DNA of 45,962 nucleotides from IMG/VR virus record IMGVR_UViG_3300047356_000823, positions 1 through 45,962 of that record. One strand, written 5' to 3'. Below the pieces are notes generated by a model. That model worked only from the letters and a program-made list of their open reading frames with translations. It made no database searches and had not been told where the DNA came from. The stretch comes from a virus. Within the stretch, counting starts at the first letter, position 1; each line of letters opens with the position of its first letter. The position numbers and the translations under genes were made by a program. Shown here piece by piece: positions 1-10,672 of this stretch.

Positions 1-3000
1 TTAAGTTCTAACTCTACACGTTTGTTAATATCTAGTCCGCCATATTCGCCAACACGAACTGCCCATTCTTCATACATATCAATATTTGAAGTAGTGTTAT
101 CGAGTTTGGCACGAAGTAACTTATCAATTGCGTTGCTTGTGCCTTTCTCTTTAATCATACCTTGATAGAATTTAACTTGTGAAGTATCATCTAATCCAAG
201 GTTTTCTAAATAATTTCTGCTTTGATATCCAATAACACTCTTACCAAATTTGTCTGCACTACTTTCTAAGTTCACAGTATCGACATCGTAATAACTTTCA
301 AAATCGCCACCTAGTGTGTCCCAGTTAGGAAGTAATCCTAATTTGAAACTATCAGTTGGTGTCCACTTATCAAAGTCAAATGTTAACCCACTAGTATGCG
401 TTTCACTTGCAGTATACAACTTGTCGTTGTTTTTAATAATTTCGCCTTTTGCGTAATCTGTATTTTGTATCCATAGGTCAACTTTACCTTGGTTAAGAAC
501 AAATCCTTGAGCTGTTAAACTGCCATCCCAGTCACTTGTTCTCCAACCAACAAGTTTTAATCTGTTTTGTCTATTACCTAATTCTGGTTGGTATATAATA
601 TCGTTAAAGATTGTACTATTATTAAGAACAAGTGTGTGTTCGTATTGAACTGTTTTAATGTTAGCAAAATACAGTCCGCCTACAGTTGCTTCAGGTGTAA
701 CTTCGAACTCACCATCTTCTCTTGTAGTTTTAAATTTGTCTACAGTTAAGTTTTCAAAACTTTGATTCATTATAGATTTACCATTGTAATGATTAACTAA
801 ACTATCAACCATACTATCTGCTCTTCTAAATGTAAGTCTGTTTGCACTTGGACTTAATGTGATAACTGCATCAGTTCCCCACTTTTGTTGAACCCAATAT
901 CCAAATTCTTTACCTGCCATTGTCCAGTTAGCAACTTCAATACCACCAGCCATTTGTTCGCTGTTGTTTGCAAAATCATATCCTAATGATGTTAGATATC
1001 TACCGTAACTAACTAAAAAGTCAAATACTTGTTGCGGTGTACTTAATTCTGTTCCGTATGGTACAGTTAATACTGAATCTTCTTTATCTTTGTATTCAAT
1101 AAACCTTTGATCTAAAACTTGGTGTACATTAATGTTTCTAGATTGTCTACTTGGGATAACATTAAACACAGGATTCTGTGTGTCATATCCGTATATTGCA
1201 TAACCACTATCAGTTTGCTGTACAATTACACCACTGTAAGGTGCACTTACAATAGGACTTGTTTTAGTAACAACTAGCTCATAATCCTCATCAGGGATCA
1301 TAACGTTTTCACTAATTGCATTTGGACTTACTTGTTCAGCAAGTACTTTTAAGAATTTTTTATCTGTGTATCCACTTAATTTTACTGCAAGATTAATATC
1401 TACTCTATCAATAATATCTTTTAGTACACTAGGTGCTACACCTAAAAAGTTTAAATGATTAGCAACATAGAAACTGTATCCATTAATTACATTCTGATCA
1501 ACTAACGGAGTTTCGAAATCACTTCTTTGTAACTGTTTGTTTGTAGTAACACTTACAATATTATTTGTAATTGGTGTTCTAATAACCTTGTCTGTATCAA
1601 AAAGTAAACTAAAATATTTTGCAGGTTTCATTACTGCGTTAGCAATTTGTTTCATAAACGGAAACTCACTAGACTTTTCCCAAGCCGCTTGAGCAGGACC
1701 GCCGTCTCCAACTGCCCACTTGTCGTTTAATTCAAATACAGTACTTCCTGTTGCTAATGATTTCCATGGACTAACTAGTGTTCCATTTTCATTAACAGGA
1801 ATCATATCTAGTAAATCTGCTCTTTTATAAAGATTATTTACAGTATATGTTTGTGTTGTTGCGTCGTAAATTTTTCCATCACGTAGGTCTTCCCACATAA
1901 CTCGGTTACCACTTGTATAAGGTGCAGGACCGTATTGCGTTTCCCACCAAGTTGGTTTAACATCTATACCTAACATTTCCCACGGATGTGTATGTGGTCT
2001 ATCTGTATCGTAATAATGTTTGTAAATTTGTCTCCAGCCGCCTGGTAATAATTCGCCAGATATTTTATCTGCCATCTTATTATAGTTCCAAGTAAATTCA
2101 TTACCACGCTCGTATCCATCGTGCGTACTCCAATCAATTCTATTTTTAATTGACCATTGTAAAAAATGTCTACTTAAAATTGACTGATATTCAGATCTAC
2201 TATATCCAGTATCTCTCCAACGTCCAGGTTGTGTTTCGTGTATATTGAAAACATCTGGTTTGTATGTTGCTTTAATATTATTATAAATTCTTTTTTCTAA
2301 TTCTAAGATAACATCATCTAAAACATCACCGTATGCTTTTGTTAAACTACCATCGTGTCCTTGAATAAAGTCGACGTTAGTTACATATGTATCGTCAGTA
2401 TATTTAATTGGTTCGTATTTAGGATACATACCCATCTTACTAGGTGTAGGCGGGATATAATTTCCTATAGTATTATTGTAATCTACAATTTTAATAACAG
2501 TAGCCAATGCAGGTTCGTTAACCATTTCAATAGCAGGTCTTGTTGCATTGAAAGTGTAATCTTTGCCTAGTACCGCTTGTACTCCATTAATGTAAACTAA
2601 TACCGAACGATTTGTATTTGTTTTTGGATTAAAGGTAGATCCCATTTGATAACTTTTGATTCTGTTATCTGTTACTGTGTATGTGTAATTCTTTTTATTT
2701 GTACCGTGTCCAACCATGTCGCTGTAGTAAAATGGAAAAGATGCACTTTTTGTACTATTAATACTTGCTAAAATTTTATCAACTGCTGTTGGTATATCTT
2801 CAAAGTCTAAGTCCAACGTTTCTGCCGCGGCAATAAACTTCTGTTTAAATTTTGTATATTCGTCTGAAGCATATTTTAATGCAGTTGTGACATTTAAATG
2901 ATCTTCTTGTAAAAATATTCCAGGAAATACTAACCCACTTGAGTGATGTAAAATTTTACCTGCGTACTTTCCTGCATTGCCAATATCTCGTAAATTACCT

Positions 3001-5654
3001 GCTCCAGGATACACACCTGAAAATCCGTCAACAGTTTTAATAATTTCGCTAACGTGCGAACGCATTTGTCCTAACGTAATGTCGCTAAAGTTTTTATTAA
3101 AAGCGTTGTTACTTAAATTGTTTGGAACCTCATAATATCCAAATGATGTTTGGTTATCAGATAATACTTTAATTGTTATTTGTGTTGAAACTGTTGGTGC
3201 AGTTGTAAATTCGATAATATGTCTTCCACTATCTAGTTTATATTCCCAACCTGTTTTAATTTCTGTGCTATCTGTAAAAACAATAATTTCAGGTAGTTCT
3301 CCAACTGTTGGTGCAACACCTATTTCAAATTGTTTAGCAGTACCATTAGCAACGTATGTTACTACTTGATACTGTACACTTGGTGTATCAATCTTTTTCC
3401 AGCCATCAATGTAAGATACAGTTTTGTTACTATCTGTAACTTTAATAAACCCTGTGCTTACGTTTAATGTTGAACTTCCTGTTGTTGCTGTATATGTAAA
3501 TGTGTCTAAACTATATTTGTTGTCGAATACAATATCACCTATATTACTAAAGTTTTTATACTTTAAGTTAATACCTAATTCAGGATCTAATGTTGTTCCT
3601 GATCCTTTACCATATGCAAACAAAGATGTTCCTGCAAAATTTGATGATTGGTAAGTAGTTTTATTAGTATAACTTTTACCATTGTTATCAAAGATGTCAA
3701 AAAGAGGTTCTTGGTTAACAAGTGTTTTTTGTTGACCTACTACCCAGTTTGTTCCGTTGAACCAATATGTTTTACCTTTTAATTTTTCACCATCTTTAGC
3801 AACAACTTGGTCGCCATTAACTAATGATGTTGTACTTGGAATTAGTTTTACTTCTGATGTTCCATCATTTTGAAAGTCCACCATACTAACTGTAAATATT
3901 TTATTTTTAACTTCTAAATCTGTATCAGCAGTAAAAATAACTTTCATTCCATTAGTTACTGCTTTACTATCAATAAAAAATGACGGGCCGTTGTTAATAT
4001 TACTTAATGCATCAGTTGTAGTTGTATCAATTAAATCAACAGAACCTGAACTCATGTTACCTGAGTTTAATAATGCAAGGTCTTTTTTAAATTCTATGAT
4101 AGGACGTTTTGCTCTATTGTCTTGGTCAATAACTGCACTTTCGTTGTTATATCCTGCAATAGTAGTAATAACATCTTTATGGTACCAGTTATTATTTCTG
4201 GCCCATGCGTTACTATCAGCACTACCTACAGAACTAACTATATAATCTTTTGTTTCGCTTGTTTCTAATTCGTATGCAACATGGTTGTCTTTTGGTACTA
4301 ATCTAATTGATTCCCCAACACCGTCTACAATATATGTTTTGCTTCTGTAAGATATTGGACTTACCGTTGTATCAGTTTGTATATGCATACCATTAGAAAA
4401 TACAACACCGTTAGGTGTAGTGTAATTCTTTTTACCAATAATATCAGTAGTAACATCAATAATTTTTGTAGTAGAATCTAATAATTTAATTTCACCATAT
4501 TTGCTACTGTCTGTAGGATCAACATAATAAAATGTACTCATAGGTGCTGTAACGGCTGGTACTTCTAATAAAGTTGTACTATCAGATGATCTATAATATT
4601 CAAATGTACTAAAGTTTTCACCTTCTTGTATTTGTACTTTTTTATTAACTCCAATAAGTGTAACACCTTGCAAACTAATTGTTCCGCCACTTACTAAAAT
4701 TCTAAATACTTGAAACTTCTCATCATTAGAAAATGTATTGGGCCATGCATTAGAAGTATTAACATCGGCATTGAAAATAACAGTTTTGTTTTCTAAATAT
4801 AGTTGTCCGTCAATACCACCTGCATCCATTACAGTCTGTAAAGTTGCTCCGTTTAAACTTTCGTAAGTATATTCACTACATCTTAAATCAACATCAGAAA
4901 CATTTACAACAGTTTTTGTAAAAAAGTTTTGGTCTGTTGATTGAGGTACATTAAATGTAATTGTACCAGTTGATGTTCCGTTATTAATAACTCCATAAAC
5001 ATCTCTTGTAGTTCTATTGAAACTAACTGCACTTTTACCTGTAGTCCCTAATTCTGTTTGTATCCAAAAAGGATTAGTTTGGTCTACTGCAAAAGTATAA
5101 CTACCACCACGTACTAGATAGATAGTTGGATTTTTTGTAGTTCCGTATGTTGGTGTAACTGAATACTTTTTTGCAGTACTAGTTACTGTAAAATCTTGTG
5201 TTGTTGGAACTTCAGCCGCTGTAACGTTAGCAGTACCTGGTCCACTTGGTAACCAATAGTATTCGCCAAAGTTAATTAATTTATCATAATTAACAAAGCC
5301 GTCCCAATTATAATACTCTTGGTCAAACAGTCTACTATGTTTGTTTGTTTTTCCGCCTGCTTCTTTAATAGAATTAAGCAAGTCATCATATGTAATTAAT
5401 GTTTGTACTTCTTTTTTAATATCTTTATATACAACACTTGGCTCTAATTGATAAGATGTTCTATATTGTCCAACTGTTGTTAAGTATGGATCTTTGATAG
5501 AATAACTTGGCCCAAAGCGTCTCCCAACATAACCATCTACTCTTTCTAAACTTTTAGAATTAAGTAACTGGTCAAGTGTTGAATGTAAGAACTTTTTGTT
5601 CTTATCTGTTTGTAACCACTTGGGTAGGAAGGATGCGGATTTACGTTTTGCCAT
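1..5654 (-). CDS. Giant baseplate/tail structural protein (gp7 position), 3' end outside window
   Basis: The reading frame opens at the ATG 5654-5652, whose A is also the last base of the gp6 stop (TAATG overlap), and stays open to the left edge, so at least 1884 residues are present and the C-terminus is missing. The N-terminus begins MAKRKSASFLPKW. The last visible part reads VRVGEYGGLDINKRVELEL, a sequence style I recall from very large tail proteins of marine T4-like phages. It follows gp25 and gp6, where T4 has gp7, so a baseplate-wedge or baseplate-periphery role is inferred from position. No enzymatic motif was recognised. It is already much longer than T4 gp7 (1032 residues), so it may be a different giant structural protein rather than a gp7 orthologue. 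Confidence 0.75.
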   Translation of the reverse strand, partial: MAKRKSASFLPKWLQTDKNKKFLHSTLDQLLNSKSLERVDGYVGRRFGPSYSIKDPYLTTVGQYRTSYQLEPSVVYKDIKKEVQTLITYDDLLNSIKEAGGKTNKHSRLFDQEYYNWDGFVNYDKLINFGEYYWLPSGPGTANVTAAEVPTTQDFTVTSTAKKYSVTPTYGTTKNPTIYLVRGGSYTFAVDQTNPFWIQTELGTTGKSAVSFNRTTRDVYGVINNGTSTGTITFNVPQSTDQNFFTKTVVNVSDVDLRCSEYTYESLNGATLQTVMDAGGIDGQLYLENKTVIFNADVNTSNAWPNTFSNDEKFQVFRILVSGGTISLQGVTLIGVNKKVQIQEGENFSTFEYYRSSDSTTLLEVPAVTAPMSTFYYVDPTDSSKYGEIKLLDSTTKIIDVTTDIIGKKNYTTPNGVVFSNGMHIQTDTTVSPISYRSKTYIVDGVGESIRLVPKDNHVAYELETSETKDYIVSSVGSADSNAWARNNNWYHKDVITTIAGYNNESAVIDQDNRAKRPIIEFKKDLALLNSGNMSSGSVDLIDTTTTDALSNINNGPSFFIDSKAVTNGMKVIFTADTDLEVKNKIFTVSMVDFQNDGTSEVKLIPSTTSLVNGDQVVAKDGEKLKGKTYWFNGTNWVVGQQKTLVNQEPLFDIFDNNGKSYTNKTTYQSSNFAGTSLFAYGKGSGTTLDPELGINLKYKNFSNIGDIVFDNKYSLDTFTYTATTGSSTLNVSTGFIKVTDSNKTVSYIDGWKKIDTPSVQYQVVTYVANGTAKQFEIGVAPTVGELPEIIVFTDSTEIKTGWEYKLDSGRHIIEFTTAPTVSTQITIKVLSDNQTSFGYYEVPNNLSNNAFNKNFSDITLGQMRSHVSEIIKTVDGFSGVYPGAGNLRDIGNAGKYAGKILHHSSGLVFPGIFLQEDHLNVTTALKYASDEYTKFKQKFIAAAETLDLDFEDIPTAVDKILASINSTKSASFPFYYSDMVGHGTNKKNYTYTVTDNRIKSYQMGSTFNPKTNTNRSVLVYINGVQAVLGKDYTFNATRPAIEMVNEPALATVIKIVDYNNTIGNYIPPTPSKMGMYPKYEPIKYTDDTYVTNVDFIQGHDGSLTKAYGDVLDDVILELEKRIYNNIKATYKPDVFNIHETQPGRWRDTGYSRSEYQSILSRHFLQWSIKNRIDWSTHDGYERGNEFTWNYNKMADKISGELLPGGWRQIYKHYYDTDRPHTHPWEMLGIDVKPTWWETQYGPAPYTSGNRVMWEDLRDGKIYDATTQTYTVNNLYKRADLLDMIPVNENGTLVSPWKSLATGSTVFELNDKWAVGDGGPAQAAWEKSSEFPFMKQIANAVMKPAKYFSLLFDTDKVIRTPITNNIVSVTTNKQLQRSDFETPLVDQNVINGYSFYVANHLNFLGVAPSVLKDIIDRVDINLAVKLSGYTDKKFLKVLAEQVSPNAISENVMIPDEDYELVVTKTSPIVSAPYSGVIVQQTDSGYAIYGYDTQNPVFNVIPSRQSRNINVHQVLDQRFIEYKDKEDSVLTVPYGTELSTPQQVFDFLVSYGRYLTSLGYDFANNSEQMAGGIEVANWTMAGKEFGYWVQQKWGTDAVITLSPSANRLTFRRADSMVDSLVNHYNGKSIMNQSFENLTVDKFKTTREDGEFEVTPEATVGGLYFANIKTVQYEHTLVLNNSTIFNDIIYQPELGNRQNRLKLVGWRTSDWDGSLTAQGFVLNQGKVDLWIQNTDYAKGEIIKNNDKLYTASETHTSGLTFDFDKWTPTDSFKLGLLPNWDTLGGDFESYYDVDTVNLESSADKFGKSVIGYQSRNYLENLGLDDTSQVKFYQGMIKEKGTSNAIDKLLRAKLDNTTSNIDMYEEWAVRVGEYGGLDINKRVELEL

Positions 5655-8600
5655 TAATAGCCAGAGCCTCCAGAACTAGTTGTATTAGTTGTACTTTGTG
5701 AAATGCTCGATGTTGTTGCTGTTCCAGTGTTAACTGTTCCAGTTGCTTTAATACCTGCGGCTGTAATTGCATCAATGATTGTAACATCATTAACTGTTGC
5801 CGCATTGGCAAATATTTCATCATGCTCACAACTTATTTGATATAAACTACCAAACCCTTGTGAACTGTCATTAGGAACTAGTACTACACTGTTTAAGTAC
5901 GGTGTAAGAGCTGAATGCAAGTATGCACTTAACTCTGAGAAATAAAATGTTTCTCCGAAGTCCCAATTTGAAACTTCAAAATATTCGTTTAATGCCGCTA
6001 CTAGTTTTGACTTGATTTCACTATCACTAATACTAAAGCCTGGATTCTTAACTACTTTAAATGTTGCTTGTAGGTTTGATGTTGCTTTTGTACCAAATAA
6101 TGGTTTAAATTTTGCACTGTGTAGAACAAGTGCGTCACTTAATGTTTTATAGCCTTCTAGTGTACCAAACTGCGAACGTAAACTATTAACTGTTGGTTTA
6201 GTTGGCTCTGTTACAGTACTTGTTGTATCTGTAATGTATTGTGTATACGAGTCGCTATAATTTTTAGTTAATACAAATATATCAATAATATTACCTGGGC
6301 TCGGATCAATACGTCTGTCATTTGGTGCATTATGTGTATAATGAAATTTAAGTCCGGCTCTGCCTGTATATACTTTGTAGTCTAAACTTTCAACTAGTGA
6401 TTTAACATTATTGTTTTCTGTTACTACATAAAATTTATTATCCGTTACTGCATACAATACTGAATTAGTAATTAAACTATTAATAACACTTTCAATATTT
6501 CCTTTTGTTGAGTAATCATGATTGATAACTGAATCTGCAACTGTAACATATTTGTTAAAATTATCATAATCTGTTTGACGTTTTAAGAATACAAACTTTC
6601 GTAAATTGTTTGCTAGTGTAGTTGCTTCATCACCTACTACTTCGTCAAATGCATTTGGATTATCAATAACACCGTCGTCATCGTTATCAGCAAACGTAAC
6701 TAGGATTTTTGTATTGTCTTTGTATCCGTCTGTATCTGTTACAACGTCATAAACATTGAACGGAATATTTCTTACTAACGAAGTGTTTGCATCTGGTTTT
6801 GTATTAATACCTAAAACTTCAATATTATCTTTTTTACTTAATCCAGTTACTGGATCAAAAATCTTACTGGCTTTATCAAAGTAAAAACGTGTTTCTTCTA
6901 CACTACTAAAGAAATATTCTAAACCTCTATATGCAACATTGTAAATTGCTCCATCAGTTGTAAATTTAATCAACCAACTTGCATCTTTGTTTGTGTTTGT
7001 TTTATCTTTTGCAAAGGCATTGTCAAATGTATTTGATACACTAATATCTCTATTAGAAATAGTGTACCAAGTTCCTGCTAGGTGATCAAAGCCTAATGCA
7101 AAATTTTTATATTGTTTAATATTTGTAAACAGTTCACTTTCAATCACTGAAGGTAAATCAGAAACAAATGTTGGTAGTACTTTTGAAACTACTGCACCTG
7201 TTGGTACATTTTCGTTCAAACTCACTGCTCCTACAAATGCAGTAACTTTACCGTCGTTAACACCAATACCATTGTTGTTGATGCTAATAACACCTGCATA
7301 TGCTTTATCTGTACTTCCTTTATGATTTGCACTACCTGACATTAGTGTACCATTATCCATAAAGTGTTGATCTGCAGGTGCAGTAAATGTTACAAGTCCA
7401 GCATTTTTTAGATATTGTAAGTTATTACTACTTACACTGCCTACTTGTGCTACATTGTTTTCACTGTCGTTAAAGTAACCTGTACTTTTATTTGTTCCTA
7501 CACTAACTCTTTGCCAAGTTGTGTTAAGTGTACTAACGTCTACTTTACTAAAGTTTTTAAAATAAAAATGTTCCATTTCTTTACTTCTAAGAACTGGTTC
7601 AACTGTATTCCTAATTGCATCATAGATGTCATTATCATTAATCCAATTGAATGTTTTATTTTTTAAGAATTCGTTTTTATAAATTGCACCGTCATTAGAA
7701 AAAATGTTTGTACTAGAATATTTTCCAGTTACATCTTTAATATCTAAAAATCTACTAATACCACTGCTTGTTCTATTCACACTTTTACTTTTAATAATAT
7801 TGTTAAAGTTTGTTAATGGAAAAATATTATAATCTTCGCCATTAACCATTCTATTTTGTGTATAGTATTGTTGTGGTGCTTTTAGTTTAATATCTTCAAT
7901 TGTATCTCTTGCTGTTGCATTGTCGATAGTATATTGTAAACTTAAACCAACTGTTAAAGTTTCAACATTGCCCGTTCTACTTACATAAGGAATATCAATT
8001 TTAATTCCTCTAATATCATTAGGCTTAACTCTATATGTTCTTCCATTACTTACTCTGTGATAACTTCTAAAGTTACCAACCGGAATATCTGCAAATACGC
8101 CATCACCAAATAATAAATCAATTTGATCATTTGCTCTGCCGTTAATTGCATATAGTGAACGAACACTTTCACTTAAACTATTGTATATAACATTAGCACC
8201 TGTTACTGCTGGAACTTTTGTCCATTCTGTACTAACGTTTCCGTTATTGTCTAAATTAAATAACCAAACATCATCATTATTAATTCCGTTTTTATCAACT
8301 TCAACAATACGATTACTTAATGCGTTTTGTAAATTAAATTCTACAGTTTCTAATGCACCTTGTTTAAAGTATACAAAGAAACCTGTGTTACTTGAACTTG
8401 CACCTTTACCATCTTGTCTATAAAACATATTAAATGTGTTACCTGGTTTAGGACTTTGTTCGTAAATAAATTCTTTATTTTGGAATGTTCCATTAACAAC
8501 TTCAAACTTCATACTTTCTCCTGCCACATCAGCAGTGAATGGCAATACTGGAATAGTATTCGGTAAAGTGTTAATTTCGTATAATTCTGTTTTGATATCG

Positions 8601-9139
8601 CTTAATGTTTTAGTTAATGCAGGATTTCCAAAACTTTGAGCACTTGACATTGCCGCATTCATTATTACTGCAAAATGTTCTAAGTAATCTGGGTTTGTAC
8701 TATCATTGTATACAATGAAACTATCTGATAAGTTGCGTCCTGAACTATCATAAACATCTTCAGTTGTTTGTATGTTAGCAATTTTTAACATACCTCTTGC
8801 TGGCTGATTTCTTTTAGGTTGATAACTTAAAAGTTTTGCCAAACGTAATACACTGTCTCTTCTTTGTGCTGTCTCTAAAAAGTTTTCTCTAGAATTTAGA
8901 TCTTGTCTAAATGCTAAACTTTGCCCAAAGTATGCAATCAAGTCCATTAGAGCTACAAACTCTGAACTTTCAATGTAATCGTTAAAATCTTCTGGGTAAT
9001 TGTTGCGTAGGTACTGAACCATTGTCGAACGCAAAGTTTCATAGTCATAAGACTGGAAGTCTGCATCACGGAATGTCTGATAGATTTTAGTCCAATCTTC
9101 AGATACAAATAGACTATTTTGTCGCTTACTGGTGCTCAT
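5654..9139 (-). CDS. 6: Baseplate wedge protein gp6
   Basis: This 1161-residue protein has the typical gp6 opening: an N-terminal region with EDWTKIYQTFRDADFQSYDYE, then a segment on residence in the wedge dimer with EFVALMDLIAYFGQSLAFRQD and RRDSVLRLAKLLSYQPKRN. In T4, gp6 forms the inner iris ring of the baseplate together with gp7 and gp53. The homologue here is far longer than T4 gp6 (660 residues), and the extra length lies in the middle and C-terminal part, which I could not assign to a known domain. The tail end is a Ser/Thr/Gly-rich stretch. A late-promoter-like box lies 28-35 bases upstream, in the gap after gp25, so gp6 and the giant gene downstream can be transcribed independently of the upstream baseplate genes. 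Confidence 0.92.
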   Translation of the reverse strand: MSTSKRQNSLFVSEDWTKIYQTFRDADFQSYDYETLRSTMVQYLRNNYPEDFNDYIESSEFVALMDLIAYFGQSLAFRQDLNSRENFLETAQRRDSVLRLAKLLSYQPKRNQPARGMLKIANIQTTEDVYDSSGRNLSDSFIVYNDSTNPDYLEHFAVIMNAAMSSAQSFGNPALTKTLSDIKTELYEINTLPNTIPVLPFTADVAGESMKFEVVNGTFQNKEFIYEQSPKPGNTFNMFYRQDGKGASSSNTGFFVYFKQGALETVEFNLQNALSNRIVEVDKNGINNDDVWLFNLDNNGNVSTEWTKVPAVTGANVIYNSLSESVRSLYAINGRANDQIDLLFGDGVFADIPVGNFRSYHRVSNGRTYRVKPNDIRGIKIDIPYVSRTGNVETLTVGLSLQYTIDNATARDTIEDIKLKAPQQYYTQNRMVNGEDYNIFPLTNFNNIIKSKSVNRTSSGISRFLDIKDVTGKYSSTNIFSNDGAIYKNEFLKNKTFNWINDNDIYDAIRNTVEPVLRSKEMEHFYFKNFSKVDVSTLNTTWQRVSVGTNKSTGYFNDSENNVAQVGSVSSNNLQYLKNAGLVTFTAPADQHFMDNGTLMSGSANHKGSTDKAYAGVISINNNGIGVNDGKVTAFVGAVSLNENVPTGAVVSKVLPTFVSDLPSVIESELFTNIKQYKNFALGFDHLAGTWYTISNRDISVSNTFDNAFAKDKTNTNKDASWLIKFTTDGAIYNVAYRGLEYFFSSVEETRFYFDKASKIFDPVTGLSKKDNIEVLGINTKPDANTSLVRNIPFNVYDVVTDTDGYKDNTKILVTFADNDDDGVIDNPNAFDEVVGDEATTLANNLRKFVFLKRQTDYDNFNKYVTVADSVINHDYSTKGNIESVINSLITNSVLYAVTDNKFYVVTENNNVKSLVESLDYKVYTGRAGLKFHYTHNAPNDRRIDPSPGNIIDIFVLTKNYSDSYTQYITDTTSTVTEPTKPTVNSLRSQFGTLEGYKTLSDALVLHSAKFKPLFGTKATSNLQATFKVVKNPGFSISDSEIKSKLVAALNEYFEVSNWDFGETFYFSELSAYLHSALTPYLNSVVLVPNDSSQGFGSLYQISCEHDEIFANAATVNDVTIIDAITAAGIKATGTVNTGTATTSSISQSTTNTTSSGGSGY

Positions 9140-9166
9140 TTTTTAATATCCACGCTTTATTAATAG

Positions 9167-9174
9167 TATTTATT
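9167..9174 (-). promoter_or_regulatory. Late-promoter-like box AATAAATA upstream of gp6
   Basis: On the minus strand AATAAATAC lies 28-35 bases before the gp6 ATG, in a 55-base gap between gp25 and gp6. It resembles the T4 late promoter consensus TATAAATA recognised by gp55-RNA polymerase, and leaves room for a short leader. Confidence 0.55.
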
Positions 9175-9194
9175 CGTATTATAAACTGGGTATA

Positions 9195-9572
9195 TTATAC
9201 TTGAACTGCTGAAGTGGAACGTTGGTCAAAATTGACTTTCATTGTTTCTACTTCATTAGTTTCTGCATATACCAAGTCTAGTGCTACGGATAAACCATGT
9301 TCATATTCAGCAACATCAATATCTCTTAATACTACTCTAGGATCCTTAGCCACAATTTCCTGGAGGTTTTCAATTATATTAAATTTAGCATTATCAGTGA
9401 ATGGGTCGAACAAATATTGCCACACTAAACAACCAAATGTCGGTTGCATAACTCTTTCACCCTGTCTTGTATTAAAATGATTTAACAAGTCAGCACGAAC
9501 TAGAGCAGTGTCTACAACTTCTGTACCACTAAAATTTCTACCTACTGATGAATAACCTTTATATATTGCCAT
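9195..9572 (-). CDS. 25: Baseplate wedge protein gp25 (tail lysozyme-like fold)
   Basis: The 125-residue product matches the length and sequence style of the gp25 family: SSVGRNFSGTEVVDTALVRADLLNHFNTRQGERVMQPTFGCLVWQYLFDPF, followed by the IIENLQEIVAKDPRVVLRDIDV segment. gp25 is the small wedge protein that joins the gp6 dimer and anchors the first sheath ring; homologues occur in all contractile systems (TssE in type VI secretion). Despite its lysozyme-like annotation in databases, the family is structural. The gene sits between the spike gene and gp6, the usual order. The leader is short, and a GTAAATAC sequence overlaps the region before the ATG, so a strong Shine-Dalgarno site is not evident. 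Confidence 0.95.
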   Translation of the reverse strand: MAIYKGYSSVGRNFSGTEVVDTALVRADLLNHFNTRQGERVMQPTFGCLVWQYLFDPFTDNAKFNIIENLQEIVAKDPRVVLRDIDVAEYEHGLSVALDLVYAETNEVETMKVNFDQRSTSAVQV

Positions 9573-9589
9573 ATTAGTATTTACCTACT

Positions 9590-10672
9590 TTAAATTCCAC
9601 ACATTTGTAGAGCGCCTTGACGCTCATATGTAAATCTATTTGCCACACTTTGTTTAACTTTTGCTGTAGAACTAGCAAAGTATTTGTTAACGTTGTCTCT
9701 TTCATCAAAGATTGCGTTAATAATATCATCATCTGTTGGATTTGCTCCTGCATTGGCTATTCCTAGTGTAGGTATTCTACTACCAGGACCATGTTGTACA
9801 GATATACTCCATACTGCGTCTTGTAGCCCGTTACAATGCGTTCCATCACATATGTCTATGCCAGTATCGTTTTTAATTTTTTTAACTAATTTATCATAAT
9901 GTGTTACTTGTATAAAGTCATGTTGTGCTTGTTTAAATTGTGGATCTGCGGCTAACGATACCCAAGTATTTTTAAATGCTGTTGTTCCGTTTGTTGCACC
10001 AGTATTTCCACCTGCACTTTGTAATTGACTATACATATCTGTATACTGCTTCATATATGAAAGGAAACTATTCATAGTTCCTACTTTTGTTGCAATTTGA
10101 TATGTACCATAACTGTAACCACCTGTTCTATCTCTACCTATTGCGGCAGGATCTCCGTTACTCTCGTACCTTTCAGATAATGTTCCAATATCTGTTCTTG
10201 TACAAAGGCTTGGTTCGCCTGGAGTAAACTCTACACCTGCATTAACAAACGGACCTCCATCTACTCTAGGAGCAATAGCGCCACCACCTGGTGTGTTGGA
10301 TTCTGCTCTATCTGGTTGATCAGTAATTGGTGTTTGTGTTGGTTGGTCTTCTAATTCAAAAGCAATAGTTGTTGGACTTAATGCTCTTGCAGTTGGAAAG
10401 CCAACGAATATAGTTCCACTTCCGCTTGACGCTGGTGTACTAACGTGACCAGGTACAGGATCAGCCGCACCAGGATCACCATTTCTAATAACTAACTTAC
10501 CTTCAACATAAACTCCATTTGCTTGTGAACTTAATGCTCCACCGCCATGTGAGTTTTCATCTGGTTCTACAGAAACTAATAATCCGTCTGCTGTAACTGT
10601 ACTTTGATTAGATACAACTGTTGTTGCTCCACAACTTCTGTCATCACTGTGTCTGTGAATTGCAATTCCCAT
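9590..10672 (-). CDS. PAAR-repeat spike tip fused to a VgrG3-like peptidoglycan hydrolase
   Basis: The 360-residue protein has two parts. Residues 1 to about 95 look like a PAAR spike-tip domain (MGIAIHRHSDDRSCGATTVV, then GVYVEGKLVIRNGDP and VPGH). After a Pro/Gly/Thr-rich linker, residues 160-360 resemble the lysozyme-like C-terminal domain of VgrG3-type spikes: SERYESNGDPAAIG, GGYSYGTYQIATK, and a conserved QDAVWSISVQHGPG. Glu170 is a reasonable guess for the catalytic acid. The protein would cap the central spike and cut peptidoglycan during tail penetration. It starts within the stop of gp5 (TAATG), so the two are translationally coupled. In T4 the lysozyme is inside gp5 and the PAAR tip (gp5.4) is separate; here the lytic domain seems to have moved to the tip protein. 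The domain assignment is by eye. Confidence 0.78.
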   Translation of the reverse strand: MGIAIHRHSDDRSCGATTVVSNQSTVTADGLLVSVEPDENSHGGGALSSQANGVYVEGKLVIRNGDPGAADPVPGHVSTPASSGSGTIFVGFPTARALSPTTIAFELEDQPTQTPITDQPDRAESNTPGGGAIAPRVDGGPFVNAGVEFTPGEPSLCTRTDIGTLSERYESNGDPAAIGRDRTGGYSYGTYQIATKVGTMNSFLSYMKQYTDMYSQLQSAGGNTGATNGTTAFKNTWVSLAADPQFKQAQHDFIQVTHYDKLVKKIKNDTGIDICDGTHCNGLQDAVWSISVQHGPGSRIPTLGIANAGANPTDDDIINAIFDERDNVNKYFASSTAKVKQSVANRFTYERQGALQMCGI

